From: Channa striata
Lineage: Eukaryota > Chordata > Actinopteri > Anabantiformes > Channidae
Length of the DNA: 64,000 nt
Assembly: GCA_033026295.1 (NCBI GenBank)
Contig: CM065178.1
Location: forward strand, 25,327,585 to 25,391,584
Direction of reading: 5' to 3'
Below the pieces are notes generated by a model. The model searched no databases. It saw nothing but the letters and a program-made list of their open reading frames with translations, and was not told the origin of the DNA. Positions 25,907 to 38,033 of this stretch are shown piece after piece. Made by a program: the position numbers and the translations under genes. The stretch's first letter is position 1. Each line of letters opens with the position of its first letter.

Positions 25907-27932
25907 CCTGGGTAGAAAAGGAGAGGGAGAGAAAGACAGACAGACAGACAGATCAAAGACAGAAATCTGGTGGCTGAAAGTTTCCCGTCGCTGCACAAGC
26001 TCGAACCTCCAAAAGTTTCTTGCCTTTGTGCAGTTTGCACTTACTCCAAAACGTCTCTGCCTTCCACGATTTACTGTTACCCAGATTCACAAATCATCTT
26101 TTCTCCGTTTTTTAATCCCCCCCTGGTTTTACAGACAATCAGCGACGGATGCTCAGCACTCGACATCACCCAGCAGAGCAGCAGCCTTAAGATTAATGGA
26201 GGCTGGTGGAGCCAGAAACCTGTCTGTGTTTCTAGATGGAAGCACCCAGTGATGAGTGATGCTGAAGGGTATGAAGGGAAATATCATGGCCACTAATGAG
26301 TTCTCGTAGCATTACCAGCTCGCGTCCAGGCACTTATGTGAGTCGTGGATGAAAGCATATTGCTCAGACATGTGGCTGTTTTTCTTTTCCTTCTCCAAAT
26401 TAAGGCTTCTCGGCTTCCAAACCCGCAGAAGGGCCTGAGGCGGGATTTTTTTCCTCTTTTTTACACCACCAGAACACATTGTGGTTGTAATATTTCCTCT
26501 CTGACTCTCCAGTGAAATCCCGTGCCACTGAGAACATCTGCGGCAGCTTAGGCGGGATACCTGAAGCACGGCTTCTGTCTTTTACCTCCGCAGAGACGAG
26601 AGGCTGTTTGACAGCAAATCTCAACACCGCTGATCCAAGATTCATGAGCACATGAACTGTAATTGCAGAGACAATTTCCACAAGCTGGAGGTGGACGGAC
26701 ACTCAACACTTCATGAGGTGCAGAAAGCAGCAACGTTTCAAACAGGCACATTGACATTTCTGCTGTAATATTTAACCTACTGTATTTTAAAAAGATCAGA
26801 TCATGTGATCTGATTTCAAAATTGACACGACAAATCAATGAATACAGAACAAACACAGGACACTTGGTCCCACTTGGTTTCACACTTTGGGAAACTCGTG
26901 TCGTAATCCTACCGTCACGTTAATCAAGTCGGAAAACAACCAAGTTTATCTTCTTTGTCCCCGACTCGGCAGAGATTCTTCCTTCAACAGGACCTAAAAA
27001 AACACTTAGATCAGTGAAACGAGTTCTGGATCCCTGGACCAGGCTCACTTCAAGTGGAGCCCAGCACTGTCAGGTCAGGTCCAAGCACATCAAGGCAAAC
27101 GCTAGCGAAACAACGGCATGGCGAGCGAAGGGCCTTTTCTCAGACAATGTGCGCTCGGGCCAAAACCAGCTCGCTGGCTGCAGGTGCCTGAATGTGCTGG
27201 CAGGCTGTGGCAGGCTGGCGCTGGCAGGTGGAGGGTGACACAGACAGGCTGTTGAGAGGCCACAGGTGCTGGAGACGGGAGTTGGACAGCGGAGGGGCCC
27301 GTGTAAAAGTCAAACAAGCCCCAGTGTGCTGGAAGGACGAGAGCAAGTTTCCTACGACTTCACACAGGTAGGCCTTTGTTTGGCGCTGCTATACGAAGGT
27401 GGAGAGCGGCTTCAGACTATAAGGAAAAGTGGATGTGTGCATGTAAAGGGCCACATGACCAGACACGCAGGAAAAGGAGGTTCACCGCTGCAGTTATGTA
27501 CACACGCTGGACTCAATGCAGCCTTTGATTTGCACGTCTGCAGATCGGAGGCTCCGAACGGTTGGTATCCGGCCGTTTCGTAGGAAAACTGACATCGCTG
27601 AAAATTTCTCCGATCGTTTCTTTTGTCCGTTTGTGTGTCTCAAACGCTCACGTTTGCTCGTAGCTCTCGCACAATTGTGAGATTTTACGTCCCTGTGGCG
27701 GTTTAATGGCAGCAGCCCCTTTGACTATTAGCCGTTGGCTTTTGTGTTGTTTTTGCCCAAACTTAATGTCGTGAATCGATGTTTATTCCTAAATATATGA
27801 ATGGAATATTTTTTTTATTTATTAAATTAAGCACAACACTTAAATGATTCAACATTCTGAGCCTAAACTGCAGCGAGACACTCTTGGTGTCTGAATCAGC
27901 AAAAGCGAAAGAAGCTGAACGATTCTTGGAGG

Positions 27933-27933
<1 letters not shown>

Positions 27934-27984
<51 letters not shown>

Positions 27985-28007
27985 GACAGACAGACAGACA
28001 GACACAG
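27934..28007. repeat. Compound (CA)n-(CAGA)n microsatellite
   Basis: A long CA run changes at about 27980 into a run of CAGA tetranucleotides and then stops. A second CA array lies about 290 bases further on. Confidence 0.95.
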
Positions 28008-28290
28008 AACTTCTAGGAAAGGGCTCATAGTACATCCCGTGTCCTCGGGTCCAGTTAGGCAGCCCAGCTAAAATAAGCAAACAGCTCGTCTCGCCCTGTT
28101 TGTAGTCTGGCTTCCTCTGGCACTAAATATTGGTGACAGGTGTCTTAAAGAAGGCGCAGCCGCACCTGGACTTCATTATCCAACCAGACACAGCTGGAGC
28201 CCGGCCAGCTGCCAAACACACACACACAGAGGAGACGGACACTTAGACACAGCTACACGTGTGTATACGCCGAGCCAGCGGCGTGACTGA

Positions 28291-28293
<3 letters not shown>

Positions 28294-28342
<49 letters not shown>
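28294..28342. repeat. (CA)n microsatellite
   Basis: Nearly 25 CA units without interruption, in the region upstream of adamtsl2. No function inferred. Confidence 0.95.
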
Positions 28343-28344
<2 letters not shown>

Positions 28345-29605
28345 AGGCTCGGGCCGTGTGCTCACACAGACGTGGGTTGAAGAAGACGCCCTGGCACTAG
28401 TGTGCACGCTCAAACACTAGGTCCACGTTCTCCTCAACAGAACTCTTAATGCTCCAGGGTTTGTTATGTCCCCACAAATGTCCTCACTTTGCTGTAATTC
28501 TCCCAAATCGCCGGCTTGTCTCCACTTCCTTACATTTCAACTGTGTCTTCTTTGGTCGGATAGTCTCATTTTTACAGTGTCCTCACACACTTTATCCTCA
28601 CTCATTAACATCAACTGAGACACTCGGCGCTCGCTGAGTGAGAGCATGGAAGCACTCACATTCGGGGACATCTCATTGTCCCCGTAGGTTTTCTTCTTCT
28701 CGTTCCTCACACACACACAAACTGAAATCGGCCTGGTGCCGCTTGCGCGTCCTGACTGGGTCTTCCTTCTTCCTCCTCCCCTCCGCTGTCAAGCGCAGAG
28801 GACAAAAGTAAACACATCATCCTCCTGTTTCCCCGTCCCTCGGCCCTGCACCCTCCCCACCCTGACGGCCCCCCGGGGCCCCTCGCCTCGCTGTCTTGTT
28901 TTCGTAGCGCTGGCAGCCCCAGCAGACAGTCTGCAGTGGTCTGTCCCCTGAGAGGCTGGATTGGAGCACAGTGGTCAGACCGATATTTGAGGACAATACG
29001 TCACATCATCTCTCTGTACTGGACATCAGCCAGGACGTTCTGGACATCTGCAGGGTCAATATCACTCAAACGAAATAAAACTTGAAAAGCTCAGGCTTTG
29101 CGTCCAGCGTCCATATTCTTTATTTGCTCCTTTATTTCCTTCCAGGATGGGGACAGACACTAGTGATCCACTCTGTGTACTTCTCTATCATGTGTCTGTC
29201 TTCCTCAATGTCCTCATTAGTAATGTGTCCAGCAATCGGGAAGTCCTTAGAGAATTTTTTTCAGATTCCTGAACTACAGTTCCAGTACAGTTTCTTGGAA
29301 TGTGCCAGTGTGGCTCATAACCATATTAGACACAGTTATCTAATTGAATGTGTCTGACATTCAAACTAGTCCATCTGAGACCTGGGACCCGAGGTGCTTT
29401 AGGACGAGCCTCTTCAATGTCTCCCCAACATGTGCTAAAGATATTAGCGATACAGGCACAAACGTCTTCTGGTACTGGGACGACGTAGCACGCCGTCCGT
29501 AAGTTAGGGACCTGTTTTCAGCTTGAGCTGGACCCCCAAATAGAGGTCTGTGAGCGAGACCTTAAACAAAGCGTCAGCAAGGAGCTGTGCCGCCATCAAG
29601 AGCAG

Positions 29606-29952
29606 TTACACCAACCGGCCACAATATTAATACCACCCAGTGGTTTTCATACAAAATTAATAGATGGTTTGTATAAAACTATTACCAGCTAATAAATGCT
29701 AACGTATGATATGGGTTAACCACCAACACACACGCACAGATAGACAGATATAAATATAAATATATAATCTCCTTACTACTTTTACTTGAACGATTGTTTT
29801 AGGCCAATACTTTTACTTGAGTACTGAGTCTGTACTTGTACCTGCACCAGGCTGAGTGTGAGCTGTGCAGCTGCAGACTGCTCCACACAGAGTGACCGTG
29901 CAGACCCTGACATTATTAAGACCACCAGTGTTAATGTTATGGCTGATCAGTA
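29606..29952. mobile_element. Small DNA transposon-like element with inverted ends
   Basis: The left end (GGCCACAATATTAATACCACC from 29617) and the reverse complement of the right end (AGCCATAACATTAACACTGG) are imperfect inverted copies, about 345 bases apart outer to outer. The motif 'GATCAGCC(A/T)CAACATTAA-AACCAC' flanks a teleost repeat I recognise in general form. No transposase frame lies between the ends, so it would be a non-autonomous (MITE-like) copy. Target-site duplication is not clear, and the superfamily is uncertain. Confidence 0.5.
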
Positions 29953-32276
29953 TGCTTTCACATACACACACACCAAACGGATGAAGCTGCGATTCGAGGT
30001 GCAGCTCTGTCCATAGCGAGATACTTGGAGTTCATCACGTGGACACAAAGCCAGGACTCAAACTGGCCCCTCCATCTACTGAGCCCCATCCTGATGGAAC
30101 CTCAAGCTCTGATTGGTCCATGCCGCGTCCCCGGGCAAGCCGCAAGTTGTACAGGCACCAAAGTACATGGGTAGTGCAAGTAAAAGCACAGAGGCAACAG
30201 TTACTCGACACCGGCTAAAGCACGAGTTGCAGGCAAGCAAAAAAAAAAAAAAAAACTACTACAAAAATCCGGCCGTTCACTGAAGAAGCTGTTGAAACAT
30301 TTCACGACTGAGAATCTTCACCGACGAGACCAACAGCCGACGTTCCAGAGCCTTAAACCCGATCACAGTAACATGCTGGTAACAGAAACTCACAATAATA
30401 TTTTCAGTGGAGAGCTGTTTAGATGGTGACGTTCCTTTTGTTGACCACGGTATACTTTTAATTTTTTCAGTGTGTGTGACATGAAAATGCGGTATGACAT
30501 AATGGTGATTGGACATATCCCAGTGTCCCGCTGTCTGCTTTCCAAAGCCCATGTCGTTTAGACGCGGGGAGCCTGGGGTGGTTGGGGATGTCTGCGTGTC
30601 AGCGGGCGGCCTCGGCTCGTCCGAACTTTGCTTGATGAGCCAAACTCTTCTTCTTCTTCTTGTTCTTCTTCTTCCTCAGTGGAAGTCCCTTCTTATGTAC
30701 ACATGGAAAGTGTACAAATGGACCTGCGCTCTTGCCAGCCTTTCGTGTAGAACCGAGTTAGCCAAAATAGAGACAGACACACAGTCAGACGGACACTGAT
30801 ATGGGGAACGAGGAAAGAGGAAAAATGCTAATTCGAAGGATGAGTAAGTTGAGGAGGGGTCAACGCAGTTCAGCGGCCCCTGGGGCAGAGGGAGGCTGGT
30901 CTGGATTGCTCACACTTGAACTCTAACCCGTTTATTGACTTGCTTTTTATGGCTCTTTCTCAAGAACATGACCAGGCTCGGTTCATCTGTGTTAGATTCA
31001 CTTGCAACAAAAAAACGCCCGCCTCTCTCAAATTACTTTTGGGCAAGTTCTGCGAAGGCAAGTGAGCCCATTAGTGGTTTGTCTGACCACCAGAATTCTT
31101 GGACCGAGTCTGTACAGTTTAATAGCATGTGGGTAAAGCACATAATGCTGCCACCCTGAAAAATGCGCAGACATTTTTCTGTTTGCGAGCTGCACTATGT
31201 CTCCTGTCTTCACACATACACGACCGTTCATGAAGTGAAGGTGATTTCTGCATGACTACAAAACGTCGTTGTGAGCAAACGAATGACAAATTCCTTTTAA
31301 AACGCACCATCACCTGTCAAACAAGTGCATTTGGCTGCAGTCTGGCTAATACTAAACACTACAAACAGATGGAAGCGCTTCGTGTTCCTCATGACGTTTC
31401 TGCAGATGTTTCCGTTCTCCGTTTGTAACAAAAAACTGTCATCACTAAAATCCAGCGTCAACTCTCTGCAGATAATGTTACGTCCACTTTCAAAGCGCAC
31501 AGAAGATGAGTGCCTTCATCCCTAAAATCACAAAAGGATTGACACGGCCGTCTGTCACCTTTGTTAATCTTGCAACTCAACTGATAAAAGTTGAGGCAGC
31601 AGCTGACTATTTTTGCAAAGTCAAAGAGCAGACGCAACTTCATAACCATCGAAAAGAAGCCTGTGAATTTTTAAAAAGCACAATTGCACCGCAGGGCGCC
31701 GCGGGGCGGCACGACCGGCGTCTGCTGGCCACCCCGATGCTGCTGACGTGCTGTGGGGCTGTTTGTCCGTCTCTCAGTGCAAGTGTTAACGGTTGAACCA
31801 GCACCTCTGCAGAACAAACGACTGAACAATTAAACTGGCACCTGAGGATTTTTTTCAGTGCTGTAAAAAGAAAACTGTTGTATCCAAACCACATGTTGAA
31901 TAAACTTTCACTTTTCAAGCCCAGTCATTGTAGCTGTTCCCCTGACGCGTACAGGATGACTGCAGACCACCATCTAAACCATCAGAGCGACGTCGTCCGA
32001 TCGCCCCAATGTTTGATACCTGAGCCTTTACTAACAGACTCATCGTCTGTGTGACTCCTGTGTTGTACACTCACACAAAATGTGCTTGACATAAGCATCA
32101 GAAGCCATTTTGTGCAAGTAGACGCCTTTTTTTACCTAGAGGTTTTTGAAAATTGGAACAGGCAGGACATGGGAGGATTGTATCCCTAATTCTATGCAGC
32201 AGTTTAAAGCCACAAAAACCAGAATCTGCAGTTTGATAAGTAGCATTGGCATGAATGCTAGTCTCTAACTCACCAG

Positions 32277-32280
<4 letters not shown>

Positions 32281-32309
<29 letters not shown>

Positions 32310-32663
32310 CTTCCAACAGCTGACAGTTTCTCTGGCACACACACACACACACACACACACGCATGCATGCATGCATGCCTGCACAAACACACAAACTTTT
32401 CTGAAAGAGAGTCAGCATTATTTGGTGGATTTGTTTCTGGTCCCACTGGCTCTGAGGTGCCTCATAAACACACACACACGCATGAGCAGAGAGCAGATGC
32501 CAACTACATCAGCACATGTAGACGTGCAAAAGCGTGATTACTCACGAGAACATGCACACACACTGACTCACACAATACACAGTGAAGCACAAAAACTCAA
32601 CACAACTTATGCAAACTCTGACACAATGAACACAGCGTGCACACACACACACACACACACACA
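32281..32663. repeat. Cluster of (CA)n microsatellites
   Basis: Three CA arrays (about 32281-32308, 32338-32360 and 32641-32662) are separated by CATG repeats and CA-rich degenerate DNA. A TG-rich stretch follows at about 32755-32800. The adjoining open frames are a by-product of this low complexity. Confidence 0.9.
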
Positions 32664-32702
32664 GACGCACACGTTCGAGGTTTCAAATATTTACACACTC
32701 AC

Positions 32703-33699
32703 CTCGCCTGCAGCAGTCCAAGGGCGTCTCGGTCTGTGTTGATGATGACGCTCAGTGTGTGCGCGCGCGTGTGTGTGTCTGTGTGTGTGAACGTGTATGT
32801 GTGTAGAGCAGCCGGCAACAGCAGTGGTGTGTTGTGGTGTGTTGGTGAGCGCTGCCGTTGCTGTGGAGTGAAGAAGGAGAGACAGAGAGCGGGGGAAAGA
32901 AAGACTGGAAGGGAGGGAGGGAGGGACGGAGGTAAGGTGTGCGGTCCCTGCATCCCTGTTCCTCCTCCTCAGTCGGCAGGAGCAGCCGAGCGGCAGCGGA
33001 GGGAGAAGGTGGGAGGATCAGAGGCAGGAGAAACCCTGGCTGTTTTTTCTCTGAATCAGACGGCGTTTATTAGCATCCCGAGTCCACCGCGTTTACACAG
33101 GGAAAAACACACAGACTCACACTCAAATCTACGTCGGTTCCATTATCTCCAGATGTAGTTGAGACTTTCACCTTCCTTCTGTCTGCCTCAGTGTTTCCTT
33201 ATCAATCTACTGCGGGAGCTGAGGGACAAACAAATAGATGCAGACCCAGACGGGCTGGAGACTGGGATGAACTCTATTTCCCACAGTGGTCTGCTCCCCT
33301 GGGTCCTATGACTCCACACTGAGCTGAAAGTTCCGTTTCCGGAAAGTCGCTTCCGTTTTTCTCAGGTTGCACTAATGTGTTTTTAGTCAGTTAAATGACG
33401 TATTCTTTGATGAGAGTATGAATGTGGTTGTGCACACACACAAGAAGCATCACGCTTTGTAATAGGCTATAATAACAATAATAATTACATTACTATGTGT
33501 GACCTGTTCGCTTATGAACATGGTCGTGACATTATCCACCTTTGGTAAACTCTGATATTAGCAACATGTGATCAGGTTTAGTCACATTAGTCACACACAG
33601 CAGAAGAAGGAGGAAACAGATGAAAGCGTGTCGCCAACTCACCTCTGACCCTGCACCACCTCGGAGTTTAGATCGGTGGGAGATCCCGGCCGGCAGCAC
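32703..33699 (-). other. adamtsl2: Candidate 5' UTR exons of adamtsl2
   Basis: The adamtsl2 start codon is one base after a splice acceptor, so a spliced leader must exist. On the same strand two strong donor matches are visible: GCGAG|GTGAGT ending an exon at 32703, and TCAGAG|GTGAGT ending an exon at 33643. The second is preceded 57 bases upstream by an acceptor (CCACAG|GTGC, exon start 33699), so 33699-33643 has the look of a small internal exon. These are consensus matches only; no conservation or transcript evidence is available, and other leaders are possible. Confidence 0.3.
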
Positions 33700-34258
33700 C
33701 TGTGGACACAGACACGTCAGCGAGCAGCGGCCGACACTGTGACGTTAGCGAGGACAAGCACTAAGCTGATCATAGATCAGCACAACCCACGAAGCTCTTA
33801 TGACTAAAATGACATAAAATACGGGGCAGAATCCATTGTCGGAAACCACTCTAATGAGCGGTGACCCTGAAGATCTGAATATTTGAAGATTCAATCTATG
33901 ATTTGATGATAAAAACGTGAAAATGAAACATTCAGACCTTCGCTCTCTTTAGACTTTGGCTGAGTAAAGCAGCATAACGAGGCATAGACTCATCTGTATC
34001 TTTATCTTCATCTTTTGTGCATAAAATCTGTTAGTTATTGACTCATAGTTCATTTATGGAGTTGACAAATAACAAAATACCACCTGGATTTTTGTCAATA
34101 CCTTATAGCAGAGCAACATGAATTCATAATGAAGAAATTTAAACCTGTTGATGTTCCGACTCTCTCAACCTCGTTTTCTTTTCTCATCTAACTAAAGGCC
34201 TTTTTTATAGCAGCTGTCCCCTGCTCTCACAGCTTTCGGGGCTGAGAGCATGTGTGCA

Positions 34259-34285
34259 GGGTGGGGGCGGTGGGGGCGGTGGGGG
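34259..34285 (+). repeat. G-rich tandem tract, possible G-quadruplex
   Basis: Two and a half copies of a 9-base unit (GGGGGCGGT) give four runs of three or more guanines separated by loops of 1, 4 and 4 bases. That meets the usual pattern for a G-quadruplex. It lies about 560 bases upstream (on the minus strand) of the candidate adamtsl2 leader exon. Confidence 0.6.
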
Positions 34286-37200
34286 CAACGTCGCCCAAGA
34301 CAAAAAGAAGGAAAAATGTTCACTTGGGTGTTTCAGCTCTTTTCTCTGGTCTGGAAAAGTGAAAGCCAGTGTTAACGAATAAAATTGTGGAGCTACAGTT
34401 GGGGAACAACCTCAGTGTAATATTTCATTTAGCTCTGGTTCCGTCAGCTCCTGAGGAAAATACCTGAGCGTTATCGTTGTCATTTTACCATGTGTTCCCA
34501 TAAGCTGGGTGTCTCCGGCTGATTCCGCAGCAGTATTTTGTGAGTAGGGATGTGGATATCTGATATGAAAGCCCTTTTAAAACAATAAAAACAATAATAA
34601 TGTCAAGAACTCAAACTGTATCAAGTGCCAGTGAAAACAAGACAAGGAAGAGGCCCGAGAGATCGTCGCCAAAATAAAAGCGTGTTACAGTCGCGTTTTA
34701 CTGTCCCAGAAGAACAGGCTCAACTTTGGCCAGTTGCCTCAGGTGGGAAGAAACGAGACCTAACAACAGAGCAAATCTGGCTGTCAAGCTTTAGGTCAGT
34801 GTCCATTTTAAAGCCAAGGTATTCAGCCATGGGACCCAAGTCTGCAGGGGCTGCAGCCCCCTTAGATGAGCTGGTTCCCAGCAACATTACCTGAGTCATA
34901 ATTAATCGTTAAAAGGTTATAAGTTCGGGGCCATCCAGGCCTTAATGTCCTTTAAAGAGTGTTTTCTGAGGACAATGAAAACGGGACGGGGCCTAAATTA
35001 CTGTGATTCATTAGCAAAAGAACAAAGATCCTACACAGAACAACGTTCACTTCAGTTCAACTTCAAACCTGCGCTCATGTAACTGAGGCACGGACAGGAC
35101 CCATTACAGTTCTACATACTGAAAAAACACGACAAGTTCAACAGGTTCACGAGCAGTTTGGAAATGTGGCGGGAAAAGTGTTCAAAGGCATCGACCCAAT
35201 CGTTAACTCGTGTTAAATCGTATGATCCCCGCAGATCTTGTGCCACCGTGTGATTTTCCGTTTCAGGTGATCTAGTCCTTTAAGTGCGGGCAAACCGGGA
35301 CTCTGCTGCTCCGACACGCACTGGGATACACAGACAAAGCCAAAACAGATGGGAGGATGGCGATTCAGACGCAGGAATGAGGGGAAAAAAAGGGGTGAAT
35401 GATGAGAGGAGGATGAGCAGACGTCTGAGGACCACCGTGTCTGCCCACCATGTCGTCTTCCTCTCCTTCTGCTCATCGGTCTGTCTCCCTCCCTCCTGCT
35501 TCGCTACCATTTCTCCTCGCTTATGCTTTTCTCCATCTTCTGCTGTTCTTTCTCACCCCCTCCCTCCCTTCCCCACTTCTCTGTTTCTACAGCTGTCTCT
35601 GCAGCTTTGCACTGTTGCACTTGCTCTTTCTCTTGCCTCTTCTTTCTCGAGTTCTCTCTCTGGGAATTGTTACCGATTATAAAATGGATTAGGTGTTGAG
35701 AAGACGGTCCTTCCTAAAAGTCACCGGGGTGTTTTAGTAATCCCGGTTGTGCGGATTCATTAGAACTGAAGGTGATCGCTGTCCACCTGACTGCCCGTCT
35801 GCGTTCACTCCTACATCCGCTTCTTTTTCCCCTCCGTCTACTGCCGGTGTGTCTGCTAGCTACATTACCCACCGCTCGCTTTGCTCCTCTGCCAGATTCA
35901 TAAGCTGATAGACGCAGTTCAGAGAGGCTGACAGACCAGCAGAATAGAGCCCACCAACACCACCTTCAGCCACCATCCTCCACATGACCCAACTAAAAAA
36001 TGCTATGGAGAAACCCTCCCACGGGTGTGTGTGTGTGTGTGTTTGCAGCAATTAAAGAGGCGTAAATGCAACCGCAGAAAGGCAGAAGAAAATGAAATGT
36101 GTGAAACAACCTCTTTTTCCTCAAACCCTTGGATGAAAACGTAGATCAACACCTCACAAGCTGAAGCCCAGCTGAGTTTGGGGCAGTGGCACATTATCGA
36201 GCGCTGCGGACATGTGCCAGTTCTCTGGAGTTTCAGAACGTTTAGCACTTTTGCTTCCCGGCACATCGACAGCTTCTGTCTGTGTTTGCTCACGGCTCCA
36301 TCTGTACGTCACATCAGTACTGAGGTTCATTGTCACTCTCAAATATGACGCAAAAACAAAAATCTCCTGTTTTCATCAATCTTCTCAGTAAAGGAAAAAC
36401 AAGGAGTTCACAAATGCACTTCCTGTGTGTGTTGCATTTTTGCAGTAACTAATCCAGGGCTTGTTAGTTTGACTTTGTTTAAACGAGTGATTTTCTACCT
36501 AAAATAAAGGTGGATACATGCATTTCTGCACCAACCAGCAAACATTCATACGCATCCGTCCGACTCATTTCATTCCCTCTAGGTGGTGAGGTCTAGGTCC
36601 CTCCTGAGTTGAAGGGAATGTGTTAGCAGGGAGGCTACAGTGAGTCCAAGTGGCAATTGGCGCCAGTTTCAAAGAATTCACGTGTGCCTGAAAAGTTCCA
36701 TTCACAAGAATAGGATGTAAGTGGCTGACCTTGACCTTTGACCTCTTAGCACTAAACTCTAAGTAGTTCATCTCTGCAACTGAATGTTTGTACTGTATCA
36801 CACTTTAAATCACCCGGTGCTTAATTTTCTACGGGATATTATGGTTGCACTAATAAAAACTGTTATCCCTCGCTGCAGTAAATTGTTGTGGACATGTGTT
36901 TTTTGTCTCAAACGATTCATCAAGTGACAGGAACCAGAGAAAAGCGAGGCTTAGCTTTTAATACATGCTTGATGGAAGACTAGAGGGGCAGAAGTCTCTG
37001 TAAGAGAAAGTGTAAGTAAAAATATAATTTCCTGCTAATCCAGTTCTCCTGAATTGGGGTGATTTACTGGCATTAAAATGATAATAACGACAATATCAAA
37101 CACAGTTGGAATTACCAAAGTCATTCCCAACTGCACTGAGCGACTGGCTGAAGCATAAGCGCTGCCTCCAATTATTTGTGAAAGAAGGACCAGAGGGTCA

Positions 37201-38021
37201 GAGGTGATGACTATTTATTACTGAATCAAAAGGAAGTCCTGTGTTTTTTCAGATGCATTCAGGAAGTCTGCTCTAAATTCCCACACTAACCCGCCGCGTT
37301 TAGACTGAGGGCTCCTAAGGAGAGAGTCGCCACGGGCCACGACCGGCTGCAACTGACGGCCCCTCGCGTTTCACTGCCACAAACGCCCAAAAAAAGGAAA
37401 CACTAAGTGCAGGAGTGGAACTCGAAGCTGCACCAGAGGAACCTTTTAAAAATTCCACAACATGCTGCCGATTTACTTTTTAGTCAAATAAATATTGTTC
37501 GCAGGGACATTAATGACCCCTGTCCGCCACAGCGTTAGGACCAGCGGGTGGTGTGGTGCGGCTGACTGTTCTCTGTAGACACGACACAGACACACAGTGC
37601 AGCTATAACTAATCTGCATGTGCAGAACCCGGATGTAACTGGCCAAGTCCACTTTGGAGGATAACAGCAAAGATGGCAAAGAGCCACGCCGACAGGAAGT
37701 AGTGGATGTTGGCTGTAAGTTGCTAATTTTAGCACAAGACTGACATTAGGGGCAAAGGTGGTTCGGGTTAGGATAAATGTTGAGTGGGTGGAGAAAGGCA
37801 GCGGTCAAGGCTAACAAACCCAGGCATCTGGACACCTTCAGGATGCAGCAGGACGCCAGCCAAAGCGAGCAGGCAGGTCCCACCTGACATTAGGGCCTTG
37901 AGCCTCGCTCCCTCTCTTTGACACAGAGGACTTCACTCCCTCACCACCAGACGTTGCACATGAGGTTGGGGCTTCATTTAAGGTCATCTCACTCTGACAC
38001 ACTGTGATGTATCAGGTTACA

Positions 38022-38033
38022 CCCCCCCCCCCC
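38022..38033. repeat. C homopolymer (12 bases)
   Basis: Twelve consecutive cytosines. Shorter C runs occur at 17337-17346 and about 21271-21279. Length at such sites is prone to sequencing error. Confidence 0.9.

Noticed and set aside
27934..28342. CRISPR-like regular repeats
   Set aside because: They are simple CA and CAGA microsatellites in a vertebrate genome with no spacers.
32637..33158. A 173-codon forward open frame
   Set aside because: It begins in a CA repeat and runs through low-complexity purine-rich sequence. No conserved segment and no splice partners.
35440..35692. Cys/Ser/Leu-rich hydrophobic frames that look like signal or membrane sequence
   Set aside because: They come from a CT-rich low-complexity tract; hydrophobicity follows from the base composition.
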